Source: Dysgonomonas sp. HGC4
GTDB taxonomy: Bacteria; Bacteroidota; Bacteroidia; Bacteroidales; Dysgonomonadaceae
DNA: 52,475 nucleotides
Direction: 5' to 3'
NCBI RefSeq assembly: GCF_001261715.1
Contig: NZ_CVRU01000049.1
Coordinates: forward strand, 1 to 52,475
Shown piece by piece: positions 1-8,269 of this stretch. Position 1 is the stretch's first letter, and each line of letters starts with the position of its first letter. The notes beneath the pieces are model-generated. The model made no database searches and was not told the origin of the DNA. It was given only the letters and a program-made list of their open reading frames with translations. Position numbers and translations under genes: made by a program.

Positions 1-1
1 A

Positions 2-169
2 GCAATGGAAGAATTGAATACTTTGTTCCAGGCATTAAGCCAAGAAATGTATAATGCTACAGGTGGAGCAGCAGATCCTAATCAACAAGCTAATCCTAAT
101 CAAGGAGGTGCACAACAACCAAACAACGATGGTGATGTAACTGATGTTGATTTTGAAGAAGTGAAATAA
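2..169 (+). CDS. dnaK: DnaK (Hsp70) C-terminal end, partial
   Basis: This is the last 55 codons of a gene that begins before the window. The reading frame shows a helical stretch (MEELNTLFQALSQEMY), then a low-complexity Gly/Ala/Gln/Asn linker, and it ends in DVDFEEVK. An acidic tail of this kind (consensus around DAEFEEVK) closes bacterial DnaK, the ATP-dependent cytoplasmic chaperone that works with DnaJ and GrpE. The disordered linker followed by the conserved acidic tail is diagnostic, although neither the ATPase nor the substrate-binding domain is visible here. The gene is followed by a strong intrinsic terminator, so it ends its transcription unit. Confidence 0.9.
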   Translation, partial: AMEELNTLFQALSQEMYNATGGAADPNQQANPNQGGAQQPNNDGDVTDVDFEEVK

Positions 170-190
170 TTACTATTTCTATATAGTATA

Positions 191-223
191 AAAAGGGATG
201 ACCGCATTGGTCATCCCTTTTTT
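191..223 (+). terminator. Intrinsic terminator after dnaK
   Basis: A 13-bp perfect stem (191-203 with 209-221) closes a 5-nt loop and runs into a T tract. It lies 22 nt after the dnaK stop codon. Confidence 0.9.
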
Positions 224-286
224 ATTTAGGTTTTTATTTACTATTTTCACCTTCGTTTTATAATTTTAATTTAACTAATCACAAAC

Positions 287-1159
287 ATGAAAAAGACTTT
301 ATTCCTACTCTTATTAATGTGCTTATCATCTTTCGGATATTCACAAACAACTAAAGAACTACTCATCACATTTATAGACAAAGGAGGTGAAAAACAATGG
401 ACAGACGGCGCCGTAATTAAAGTTAGCAAAGTAAATAACCCTAATGAAGAGATACTAATGCGCGGAGAAAGTAGCAATTTTATGACTATAGATCTTGAGC
501 CGGTGGAATATCTATTTCAGATTTTAGAAACTCCTCAGGGGTGGATACTAGATGAGCAAGGTCAAATACATGGAGCGCACCAGCAATTAAACCCTAGAGA
601 GTTTATCGTTAATGGTGCTAATATTGAATCGTATGTATACATTCCTATAATAGCCAACAAAAAGGAATTACTAATTACATTTATTGATAAAGAATGGGTG
701 AAACAACAGACAGACGGTGCAATAATAAGAGTTAGTAAGGTAAATAATCCAAACGAAGAGACATTCATATATGGAAGCGGAAGTGCTGCTATGACAATTG
801 ACCTTGAGCCAACAGACTATTTATTTCAGATTTTAGAGACCCCTCAAGGGTGGATACTAGATGAGCAAGCTCAAATACAGGGAGCGCACCAACAATTAAA
901 CCCTAGAGAGTTTATCGTTAATGGAGCTAATATAGACTCATACGTGTATATCCCAGTAATAGAAATGAATAACATTAGATCTTTAAAAATTACCGATGAG
1001 GTTGAAAGAATAGATTACATAAAGATTTTTGATACCCGAGGCGTATTAATCAAAGAGACTAAAGACATTAATTATAGTACAAATGACCTCCCTTCGGGAT
1101 ATTATATTATAGTTACAAAAACAGATAAAGGCATATCTTCTCAGAAAATCATAAAATAA
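287..1159 (+). CDS. Secreted two-repeat protein with T9SS-like C-terminal sorting tail
   Basis: The 290-residue protein begins with a clear signal peptide (MKKTLFLLLLMCLSSFGYSQ, cleavage near residue 20). Two near-identical units of 103 residues follow (about 22-124 and 125-227), each starting KELLITFIDK and containing ETPQGWILDEQ and LNPREFIVNGANI. The last 65 residues (IKIFDTRGVLIKET, LPSGYYIIVT, ending SSQKIIK) resemble the type A sorting domain that sends Bacteroidetes proteins through the type IX secretion system to the cell surface. No enzymatic motif is visible. The repeat units look beta-rich and may be adhesin or binding modules, but I do not recognise the family. The gene stands alone between two terminators. 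Confidence 0.8.
   Translation: MKKTLFLLLLMCLSSFGYSQTTKELLITFIDKGGEKQWTDGAVIKVSKVNNPNEEILMRGESSNFMTIDLEPVEYLFQILETPQGWILDEQGQIHGAHQQLNPREFIVNGANIESYVYIPIIANKKELLITFIDKEWVKQQTDGAIIRVSKVNNPNEETFIYGSGSAAMTIDLEPTDYLFQILETPQGWILDEQAQIQGAHQQLNPREFIVNGANIDSYVYIPVIEMNNIRSLKITDEVERIDYIKIFDTRGVLIKETKDINYSTNDLPSGYYIIVTKTDKGISSQKIIK
352..969 (+). repeat. 309-bp tandem duplication inside a secreted-protein gene
   Basis: Positions 352-660 and 661-969 are two in-frame copies with a period of exactly 309 nt (103 codons). Parts are almost identical at DNA level, for example the run encoding LNPREFIVNGAN near 584 and 893. Other parts have diverged, mainly at third positions and around residues 45-60 of each unit. 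Confidence 0.9.
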
Positions 1160-1170
1160 AAATTCAACAA

Positions 1171-1218
1171 AAAAGAAAGCCCTAACTCAATCGAAATGAT
1201 TAGTTAGGGCTTTCTTTT
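1171..1218. terminator. Bidirectional terminator between convergent genes
   Basis: A long stem pairs 1171-1187 with 1202-1218 (core AAAGCCCTAACT / AGTTAGGGCTTT). It has T runs on both strands and sits between the plus-strand secreted protein and the minus-strand susD-like gene. Confidence 0.85.
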
Positions 1219-1236
1219 TATAAGGTTTATCCAATT

Positions 1237-2946
1237 TTATGGATTCTGAGTTAATTCACTTGGATAAGCATTAATTTCTGCTTGTGGTATAAAATGAACA
1301 ACACGTAGATCGCTTGCAGGAATAGCTGTCATAGCATCATGAGGTCCCGGATAATTGCGAACCATATCCTGTCCATTACGATATACATCATAAGTACGAT
1401 GAGCCTCAAAGCCTAACTCTAGCTGACGTTCTTCATCTATCAGTTGAGCAGCATTAGTTGCATTCAACGATTTATACTCTCCGCCAACAATAGCTCTACC
1501 TCGTATCTTATTCAGATATATAAGTGCCTGTCCATAATTTCCTTTCTTTGCAGATGCTTCCGCAGCATTTAAATACAATTCAGCCAAACGTGAAACTATA
1601 GGTGAGTGCAAATGCGATTCATTATCCTGTAGAGAACATTTGGTAACATAGAACATCGGGAATACACGATTCAATAACATTAAATAATCTTTCTCTCCTA
1701 TGTATGTTTTTCCATTATAAACAATTGAGTATTGATTCTCTTCTGCATTTACTACAGTTAAAGGATATACTTGATCTCCAATTTTAATGTATAAAGAATT
1801 ATCCTCATTATATCTTAATGTTTCCTGAACATAAGTATAACCGGTTTGTACACCCGATGCATTTTTAAGATCTGCTATAAAACGGAATGCAGGAGTTTTC
1901 TGTCCAGCCTCATCCTCTATATATTGCGGATCAATAAATGCCCAGCGTGCATCTTTTCCCAGTCCTGCTTTACGTAATAAGTCCAAATATTTTGCACTTG
2001 CATACATTTCACCCCAACCTTGTCCTTGAATAGTGGCATACATACCACCAATGGTATTATAATAATCGTCACCCGAAAATTCAGAAGAAAGTCTCTTTAT
2101 CGCAAATATGGTCTCAGTTTGACTACTTCCATCAGGAGGAAAAATGTTATACTTCATAAAATTAACTCGATCTAACAAAGCATAACGTCCCGACTGAATA
2201 ACCTTCTCTGCATATTCAATAGAAAGATTAGCATATTCTGTATTAGGATTCTCATAAGTACCGCTCATATATAGGTAGATTCTAGAAAGCATTGCTTGTG
2301 CTGCTTCTTTTGTAGCATAAGTAGCTCTCTTCTCCACAGTCATCAGACTTTCCGCTTTTTTCAAGTCACTTATTGCTTGCGCGTAAGTATCTTTTACGGT
2401 AGCTCTATCTGGTAGTTGCAGATTACTTACATCATCAGGTGTTCCGTCTAATAAGATGGGAACTCCCAAATTAGTTTCGGGTGATTGGTAATATGGACGA
2501 CCAAAAACACGACACAGATAGAAATAACACATTCCACGGAGGTAATACATTTCCCCTATTTTTTGCTTTCTTTCTTTTGTGCTGGTTTCTTCGTCTGACA
2601 TATTTATTAGATCACTAGCTTGAGATATTACTTTATAACTAGTATTCCAAAAGGTCGTTAATCTATAATTATCTTTTATATGCTGATATGAAATAAATGG
2701 ATAAAAAGCATCCGTACTAGTACCTCTGATCATTATATTATCGGATGGGTACTCACCTACTCTATGCATTACATCAGCCCATCCTTTAAGATGTCCATAA
2801 CATCCATTTAATAATATCTGAAATGCTGCCTCTTTATCTGCCTCTATTTGTTCCTTTGTATATGCATTATCCGGCAACCGTTCTAAATCACAAGAAGTGA
2901 AAATCAAAGTGCATATGACAGTAAATATTATATGTTTTAGTTTCAT
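1237..2946 (-). CDS. SusD/RagB-family outer-membrane nutrient-binding lipoprotein
   Basis: This 569-residue lipoprotein has a signal peptide ending in the lipobox FTSC, with Cys19 as the lipid-anchored residue. It shows SusD/RagB hallmarks: an N-terminal segment after the Cys starting with LERLPDNAYT, TPR-like helices (RGMCYFYLCRVFGRPYY, about 135-155) and a C-terminal region with LNKIRGRA and EERQLELGFEAHRTYD that is typical of the family. SusD proteins sit on the cell surface as a lid over their SusC partner and capture glycans, peptides or other nutrients. The susC-like gene lies 12 nt upstream in the same operon. No glycoside hydrolase, sulfatase or regulator lies beside the pair, so the substrate cannot be inferred. 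Confidence 0.95.
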   Translation of the reverse strand: MKLKHIIFTVICTLIFTSCDLERLPDNAYTKEQIEADKEAAFQILLNGCYGHLKGWADVMHRVGEYPSDNIMIRGTSTDAFYPFISYQHIKDNYRLTTFWNTSYKVISQASDLINMSDEETSTKERKQKIGEMYYLRGMCYFYLCRVFGRPYYQSPETNLGVPILLDGTPDDVSNLQLPDRATVKDTYAQAISDLKKAESLMTVEKRATYATKEAAQAMLSRIYLYMSGTYENPNTEYANLSIEYAEKVIQSGRYALLDRVNFMKYNIFPPDGSSQTETIFAIKRLSSEFSGDDYYNTIGGMYATIQGQGWGEMYASAKYLDLLRKAGLGKDARWAFIDPQYIEDEAGQKTPAFRFIADLKNASGVQTGYTYVQETLRYNEDNSLYIKIGDQVYPLTVVNAEENQYSIVYNGKTYIGEKDYLMLLNRVFPMFYVTKCSLQDNESHLHSPIVSRLAELYLNAAEASAKKGNYGQALIYLNKIRGRAIVGGEYKSLNATNAAQLIDEERQLELGFEAHRTYDVYRNGQDMVRNYPGPHDAMTAIPASDLRVVHFIPQAEINAYPSELTQNP

Positions 2947-2958
2947 AAGTCTAAATTA

Positions 2959-5900
2959 TTAAAGTGTAAGATTTACTCCGAATACAAATCTGCGTGTTTG
3001 AGGATATACTGATGTTGCAACTCCCGTTATCGTTGATGACTCATAACGATTATCATAACGAGGAGGTATCTCAGGATCTACTCCGGAAAAGTGAGTAATT
3101 GTGAATAAATTTTCACCTGAAACAAACAACTTCAAGTTAGAAACATAAGGGATTTTACCTGTAAGATTATAGCCAATCGTAAGATTTCTCATTTTCAAAT
3201 AAGTACCAGTTTCAAGAAAGCGAGATGATGCCTTATTGGAGTTACTTGAATTACTATATTTAGCTAATGGGTGAGTAGCTATATCTCCCTCTTTTTCCCA
3301 ACGACTCCAGCCACTATGAAGATTCATCTGATTTCTATCGGTATATGCACCATCCGAATCAAACTCTGCACGGGCATAATTATATATTTGACCTCCTACC
3401 GAATAATTAAATATTGCAGCTAAATCAAAATTTTTATAAACTAAGTTTGTAGCAAATCCCCCGAAAAAGTCAGGAGTATATTTACCAATAGGAACTTGAT
3501 TAGCTTCGCTATATTTACTTGTAGTCACACGATTTCCGTCTTTATCAGTTTTAAGCCATAAAGGATTTCCATTTGCAGGATCTACACCAGCCCATTCAGC
3601 CAAATACCAAGTATCGGCATCTCTGCCCGGTGTGATTAGCTTTGAAGCTGATCCAGCAATACCACTTCCATCGCCTTTTATTATTTCCTTCTTCTGTCCA
3701 TATAACTTAGTTACTTTATTTCTGTTCAATCCGATATTAGCATCTACAGTCCATAACAAGTCTTTATTCTTTATAACATCAACACTTATTGTTGCCTCAA
3801 AACCTTTGTTTTGTAATTCTCCCTCATTTCTCCAAATGCTGGTTACTCCAATAACGCCAGGTAATGGAACATCATATAAAAGATCTGATGTTTTCTTATA
3901 ATAATAGTCTAATGAAATATTTACTCTATTATATAGAGAAACATCTACTCCAACACCTGTTACAAATGATTTTTCCCAACCTAAATCGGCATTTGCCAAT
4001 TGAGATATTACAGCTCCCGGCTCTCCATTATAACTTAATGGTTTTTGATTTTTTCCCGAGTCCGTAGTAAGAGCATATAAAGCCAAATGAGGATATAAGG
4101 CAGTAGGACGATTACCTACTGAACCATAACTAGCTCTTAATTTCAGATTGTTTATTTGTTGAACCTTAAAGAATTTTTCTTTATGAATATTCCATCCACC
4201 ACTTATCGAAAAGAATGTACCATATCTAGTATTAGCCCCAAAGTTAGAAGCTCCGTCGTGACGAAGTGAAAATTGAGCCAAATACGTATCATCATATGAA
4301 TAATTTATATTAGAAAGATACGACTGAACTGCCCAAGCCGAACGCCAACTAATTGCTTTTTCTGCTTTAGAAGCTACGCTACCTACTTCAAAGCCTGGAG
4401 CAAATCCAGTAGACATACTTTCGGTGTTCTTAGACTTAAATTCATTCCACTCATAACCCGCTACTGCATTGATATAATGCTTACCCATAGCCTTATTAAT
4501 ACGTATCAATTGATTCGTATATAATCTGTTATAAGAACGCATACTTTCAGTGATACGACCATTTACCGATTCTCCTGAAGATGAACGAGGATCAGTATAT
4601 TCTGTGCCAGTTTTATTGAAAAATTTGTAGCTATTAATCGAAGCAAAAGTCATCCAATCAGTAATCTTAACATCAAAATCCATATTACTCATTACTTCAT
4701 AAGCTTCAGACTTGCTATAGTTCCATTGCAAATCGTACATATAGTTAGATCCTGTAGTATTTACCCAAGTAGGATTGGGTGCATTTCCAACAAGAGAACC
4801 ATCTTCGTTATAAGGGCTATCCCAAGGTAAATTACCATACATCGCACTTACCGAGTGTTGTTGATCATATATGTCTTTTCGTGATCCCATAATCTGTGGT
4901 CTGATTGTTAATCGATCCGAAACCTTATACTCAACTTTCACTAAAGCATTGTATCTTGTATAGTCATATCCTTTTATAGCACCTGTTTCATCAAAAAGAC
5001 CAAGAGATACAAATGATCTTAGTTTTTCATTACCTCCACTTATCGACACATTATAGTCTTGCGCAAAACCTGTTTGCGTTGCGTTATCCCACCAATCGAA
5101 ATTTCTATTTCTTAGGTTCTTGTCTTGCCACCACCAAGTATTCGAGAAGTTTTCTTTATTAGGGAAAGTAGTATACAAATCATAAAGTTCTGCTCCGTTC
5201 ATTATACTAAATCGCCCTGAATTAAGATCAGTAGCAGCAAATTTCGCTGATACATTTACTTGGGTTTTACCCATTTTCGCCTTTTTGGTAGTTACTAAAA
5301 TAACTCCATTGGCTCCCTGAGAACCATATACAGCCGTAGAAGCAGCATCTTTTAACACTGTCAAAGTTTCTATATCAACGGGGTTAATATCACTGGCACT
5401 ACTACCCATGATTACACCGTCAACAACCCAAAGGGGATCGTTACTTCCGTTAATCGTACTTTTACCGCGAATTATTATTTTTCCGGCTTCTCCAGGCTGT
5501 CCCGAACCAGGACTAACATATACACCGGGAGATTTTCCGGTAAGTAGATTTTCAACAGCAGGTGTAGTTGCATCCAATAGTTGTTGACTATCTAACGTTT
5601 GTAAAGCACCCGTAAGGCTCTCACGTCTGATTGTATTATAACCAACTACAACAACTTCACTTAAAGCTCTTGCATCTTCCTCTAGAGTGGCATTTACCAC
5701 CGAACGTGAGTTTACTGCAACCTCTTGTGTTTTATACCCTAAAAAAGAGAAGATTAGTACTGCATTATTTGCATCCTGAACGGATAATTTATAACTCCCA
5801 TCATAATCGGAAACGGTTCCAATTACCGATCCTTTTACTTTAACACTAACTCCAATCATGGGTTCTTTTTGCCCATCGATAATGGTACCTGTAATTGTAG

Positions 5901-6006
5901 TCTGCGCTAATATGCTTCCCGTTGAGAGGAAAAGCATTAACACCCAAAAAGAGACTTTACTAAAGTAGCTCTTTGCTAAGTTTGTTTTTCTAATCATGTT
6001 TTTCAT
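2959..6006 (-). CDS. SusC/RagA-family TonB-dependent outer-membrane transporter
   Basis: The 1015-residue protein carries a signal peptide (about 1-34, ending GSILAQ), a carboxypeptidase-D-like regulatory beta domain (about 36-115, TGTIIDGQKEPMIGVSV), the SusC signature EVVVVGYNT near residue 117, a plug domain (VEDLLTGKSPGVYV-like region, IIIRGKSTING, PLWVVDGVI, VLKDAASTAVYGSQGANGV) and a C-terminal barrel ending in FVFGVNLTL. It imports substrates captured by the SusD partner across the outer membrane with energy from TonB-ExbBD. It is the first gene of the two-gene operon and is preceded by a good Bacteroidetes-type promoter. The length is normal for the family. The substrate is unknown. 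Confidence 0.96.
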   Translation of the reverse strand: MKNMIRKTNLAKSYFSKVSFWVLMLFLSTGSILAQTTITGTIIDGQKEPMIGVSVKVKGSVIGTVSDYDGSYKLSVQDANNAVLIFSFLGYKTQEVAVNSRSVVNATLEEDARALSEVVVVGYNTIRRESLTGALQTLDSQQLLDATTPAVENLLTGKSPGVYVSPGSGQPGEAGKIIIRGKSTINGSNDPLWVVDGVIMGSSASDINPVDIETLTVLKDAASTAVYGSQGANGVILVTTKKAKMGKTQVNVSAKFAATDLNSGRFSIMNGAELYDLYTTFPNKENFSNTWWWQDKNLRNRNFDWWDNATQTGFAQDYNVSISGGNEKLRSFVSLGLFDETGAIKGYDYTRYNALVKVEYKVSDRLTIRPQIMGSRKDIYDQQHSVSAMYGNLPWDSPYNEDGSLVGNAPNPTWVNTTGSNYMYDLQWNYSKSEAYEVMSNMDFDVKITDWMTFASINSYKFFNKTGTEYTDPRSSSGESVNGRITESMRSYNRLYTNQLIRINKAMGKHYINAVAGYEWNEFKSKNTESMSTGFAPGFEVGSVASKAEKAISWRSAWAVQSYLSNINYSYDDTYLAQFSLRHDGASNFGANTRYGTFFSISGGWNIHKEKFFKVQQINNLKLRASYGSVGNRPTALYPHLALYALTTDSGKNQKPLSYNGEPGAVISQLANADLGWEKSFVTGVGVDVSLYNRVNISLDYYYKKTSDLLYDVPLPGVIGVTSIWRNEGELQNKGFEATISVDVIKNKDLLWTVDANIGLNRNKVTKLYGQKKEIIKGDGSGIAGSASKLITPGRDADTWYLAEWAGVDPANGNPLWLKTDKDGNRVTTSKYSEANQVPIGKYTPDFFGGFATNLVYKNFDLAAIFNYSVGGQIYNYARAEFDSDGAYTDRNQMNLHSGWSRWEKEGDIATHPLAKYSNSSNSNKASSRFLETGTYLKMRNLTIGYNLTGKIPYVSNLKLFVSGENLFTITHFSGVDPEIPPRYDNRYESSTITGVATSVYPQTRRFVFGVNLTL

Positions 6007-6078
6007 TAAAAGATAGTTTAATAATAAAAAAGATTGTGCGTTATGGATTTTGTTGTTGTTTTAGCAAAAACAGAACTA

Positions 6079-6110
6079 CAAATATAGTAAACAAGCTATA
6101 TTTTTTCAAT
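6079..6110 (-). promoter_or_regulatory. Promoter of the susCD-like operon
   Basis: On the minus strand a -7 box TATATTTG (6079-6086, consensus TAnnTTTG) is preceded by ATTG at 6107-6110 with 20-nt spacing. This predicts a start near 6072 and a leader of about 65 nt. Confidence 0.6.
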
Positions 6111-6248
6111 AAATTTACGTTAAATAAGACAGCAAGGTTAAGAAGGTTAAAACAAATACAAAAACTATATAATGCACACTCATAAATATTAAGCAAATAC
6201 ATCATCGAAAATATCACTTTGATATACTAAATAACATATTGTTTTTAG

Positions 6249-6256
6249 TATTTTTG
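6249..6256 (+). promoter_or_regulatory. -7 promoter box for the GNAT/HAD operon
   Basis: TATTTTTG matches the Bacteroidetes -7 consensus TAnnTTTG and lies 21 nt before the start codon at 6278. I do not see a well-spaced -33 TTTG. Confidence 0.45.
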
Positions 6257-6277
6257 TAGTACTATAAGAATACTATA

Positions 6278-6778
6278 ATGGAAATAATACAAGCCAACAC
6301 AAGTCATATATCCACAATACAGAACATTGCACTTAAAGCATGGGAAATAACCTATGCAGACATTCTCTCTCAAGAGCAGATGAACTATATGATTGATATG
6401 ATGTATAGTACCGAGGCTCTAAAAAAACAGATGACAGAGCTAAATCAGTTTTTCTTATTAATCAAAACTGATCCTTTATCAAATATCCTAGGATTCATAT
6501 CCTATGAGTTTAATTACCAAAATCAACCTAAAACTAAGATACATAAGCTTTACCTTTTACCCGAATCCAAAGGAAAAGGAATGGGTCGAATCTTAATTGA
6601 CAAAGTTGCGACATTAGCTCAAACAGAGGGAAACAGTTACCTATCTCTCAATATGAATCGAGACAATAAGTCCATAGGATTTTATAAGCAAATGGGGTTT
6701 GAAATTGTAGGAGAAGAAGACAATGATATTGGAAGTGGCTATTTAATGGAAGATTATATCTTTGAGAAGAAAATATAG
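6278..6778 (+). CDS. GNAT-family N-acetyltransferase
   Basis: The 166-residue protein has the size and pattern of a single GNAT domain. Motif A is visible as HKLYLLPESKGKGMGRILID (about residues 88-107), which contains the acetyl-CoA pyrophosphate-binding R/Q-x-x-G-x-G/A loop. NKSIGFYKQMGFEIVGEE (about 127-144) is the usual motif B region. GNAT enzymes move an acetyl group from acetyl-CoA to an amine; the acceptor here cannot be read from sequence. The N-terminus (AWEITYADILSQEQ) is like that of many small stress- or antibiotic-related GNATs. A tiny ORF starts 1 nt after its stop and overlaps the next gene, suggesting one transcript. Confidence 0.9.
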   Translation: MEIIQANTSHISTIQNIALKAWEITYADILSQEQMNYMIDMMYSTEALKKQMTELNQFFLLIKTDPLSNILGFISYEFNYQNQPKTKIHKLYLLPESKGKGMGRILIDKVATLAQTEGNSYLSLNMNRDNKSIGFYKQMGFEIVGEEDNDIGSGYLMEDYIFEKKI

Positions 6779-6779
6779 A

Positions 6780-6899
6780 ATGCAAAAACAAGAGCAACAA
6801 GGTATTATATCTAGATTCATCGAACACCTAAGCTTCAATAATTCCATGAACAAAGAACAAGGTTTTGACCTGAAAAAATATATAAATAATGAAAAATAA
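6780..6899 (+). CDS. Possible 39-residue small protein or remnant between GNAT and HAD genes
   Basis: An ATG one nucleotide after the GNAT stop opens a 39-codon frame that ends 11 nt inside the next gene. The product (starting MQKQEQQGIISRFIEHL, ending KKYINNEK) is helical and charged. Its first half looks to me like the opening helix of small helix-turn-helix proteins of Bacteroidales, so it may be the stub of a lost regulator. Tight spacing on both sides fits translational coupling. There is no further evidence that it is made. Confidence 0.35.
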   Translation: MQKQEQQGIISRFIEHLSFNNSMNKEQGFDLKKYINNEK

Positions 6900-7527
6900 C
6901 ATTTGCGTTTTATTTGATATGGATGGTGTAATGATTGACACCGAACCTCAATACGATGTATTCTGGAAACATGCAGGGGATAGATACAATACTGGAATAG
7001 TAAATTTTGAGAAAGTAATAAAGGGAACTACTCTTCCCAATATCCTAAAAAAATATTTCTCACATTTAACACAAGAAGAGTTAAATACTTTATCTGAGAA
7101 TCTCGACAAATTTGAAGCTAATATGAACTTCGAAGAAATACCGGGTTCTGTTAAATTCGTTGAAGAATTAAAAGCTAAAGGAATAAAAGTAGGATTAGTA
7201 ACCAGTTCAACCGACACTAAACTAATCGCTGTAAATAAAGCCAAACAATTTGACAAGCTATTCGACACTATTGTATCAGCAGCTCGTGTAACCGAAGGAA
7301 AACCAAATCCGAGATGTTTTCTTTTGGCTGCAGAAGATCTAGGGGTAGATCCTAAGGATTGTATTGTATTTGAAGATTCGTTTGCAGGTATAGAGGCTGG
7401 CAAAGCTGCAGGCATGAAGGTTATTGGTTTATCAACAACTAACCCTGCTAACTTACTGGAAGACAAATGCAGTAAAGTAATACCCGATTTTAAGAACTTT
7501 TCTGTTAACGATTTATTCACAATATAA
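6889..7527 (+). CDS. HAD-superfamily hydrolase, beta-phosphoglucomutase/sugar-phosphatase type
   Basis: The 212-residue protein shows all four HAD motifs: FDMDGVMIDTEP with the nucleophile Asp and its +2 acid Asp (residues 9-11), the Ser/Thr motif LVTSSTD (about 102-108), a Lys in the TEGKPNP stretch (about 140), and FEDSFAGIEAG with the metal-binding Asp residues (about 163-173). A helical cap lies between motifs I and II, as in the PGM-like subfamily that includes sugar-phosphate phosphatases and beta-phosphoglucomutase. It acts in the cytoplasm and needs Mg2+. The substrate is not determined. It overlaps the preceding tiny ORF and is followed by a strong palindromic terminator. Confidence 0.9.
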   Translation: MKNNICVLFDMDGVMIDTEPQYDVFWKHAGDRYNTGIVNFEKVIKGTTLPNILKKYFSHLTQEELNTLSENLDKFEANMNFEEIPGSVKFVEELKAKGIKVGLVTSSTDTKLIAVNKAKQFDKLFDTIVSAARVTEGKPNPRCFLLAAEDLGVDPKDCIVFEDSFAGIEAGKAAGMKVIGLSTTNPANLLEDKCSKVIPDFKNFSVNDLFTI

Positions 7528-7570
7528 ATTTCAGTAATAAAAGCTAGAGGCTTCAAATTAATGAAACTTT

Positions 7571-7624
7571 ATATAAAACAGAAGAAGCGTTTAATCTAGA
7601 TTAAACGCTTCTTCTGTTTTATAT
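7571..7624. terminator. Perfect 54-bp palindrome acting as bidirectional terminator
   Basis: Positions 7571-7597 and 7598-7624 are exact reverse complements with no loop bases; the centre is at CTAG. A/T-rich ends give U tracts in both directions. It lies between the convergent HAD gene and the secreted-protein operon. Confidence 0.85.
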
Positions 7625-7660
7625 TGCAATACGATACTCAACCACCAGAAAAACGGATTA

Positions 7661-8239
7661 TCACCTAATTACAAATATTATATTCATATAGGCATCAAAA
7701 TTAGCATTCCGAAGTACAGTATAATCCATCACCCCATTAGCATCAATGCTATTTATTGTCAATAAGGTAGGGTCATAATAAGTTACATAATAATACAAAT
7801 CGGTAGCTGCAGCAAAACTAGGTATTGATGCTGGTCCTCCCGCACTAATGCTCATAGGTGTACTGAATTGATCTTTATATATCTTATATAAGTCTAACTG
7901 GGCATTACCAGGAACTGTTGTTTTGATATTTATAGAAGGCATATATAAGAACTTTCGGTTAAAAAGAGTCAGACAAGTCCAGGCTGGGGCTATTTCTGAA
8001 CCTAAATTTTGAGATATGCAATTCTTATCGGTATCATATACTAACAGACTATTAGCAGGATTTGCAATTGCATTTTTCTCACTAGTTGTCATAGTAGGCA
8101 AAAGCAATCCCTTGTCATTATTGGGTGCATTAACGTCAAGTGCAGCACTTCGATGTGGGGTTTCGGTATTTATCCCTATTTGAGAATATACAGATAAATT
8201 AAGCCAGAGTAAAAAGAATACTAAATATAATTGTGTCAT
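7661..8239 (-). CDS. Secreted protein with GINT-type surface domain (paralog of the 9.8-kb gene)
   Basis: The 192-residue protein has a signal peptide (cleavage after about residue 19, VYS-QIGINTETP). After cleavage it starts with the motif GINTETPHRSAALDV and GLLLPTMTTSEKNAI, common at the mature N-terminus of Bacteroidetes secreted proteins that look like phage tail-fibre or adhesin head pieces. The second half (FLYMPSINIKT, DLYYYVTYYDPTLLTINSI, ending NIIFVIR) is shared with the protein at 9799-10395, about 6 kDa of matching domain in each. It is the last gene of a three-gene operon, 30 nt after its neighbour. The function is unknown; surface structure or adhesion is an inference from the motif. 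Confidence 0.8.
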   Translation of the reverse strand: MTQLYLVFFLLWLNLSVYSQIGINTETPHRSAALDVNAPNNDKGLLLPTMTTSEKNAIANPANSLLVYDTDKNCISQNLGSEIAPAWTCLTLFNRKFLYMPSINIKTTVPGNAQLDLYKIYKDQFSTPMSISAGGPASIPSFAAATDLYYYVTYYDPTLLTINSIDANGVMDYTVLRNANFDAYMNIIFVIR

Positions 8240-8269
8240 AAATAGATCAGCGTGAAATCATTCAAAATT

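Noticed and set aside
6948-7556. 202-codon minus-strand frame opposite the HAD hydrolase
   Set aside because: It lies fully antisense to a gene with all HAD motifs, and its Ser/Leu-rich product shows no motif; it is a shadow frame.
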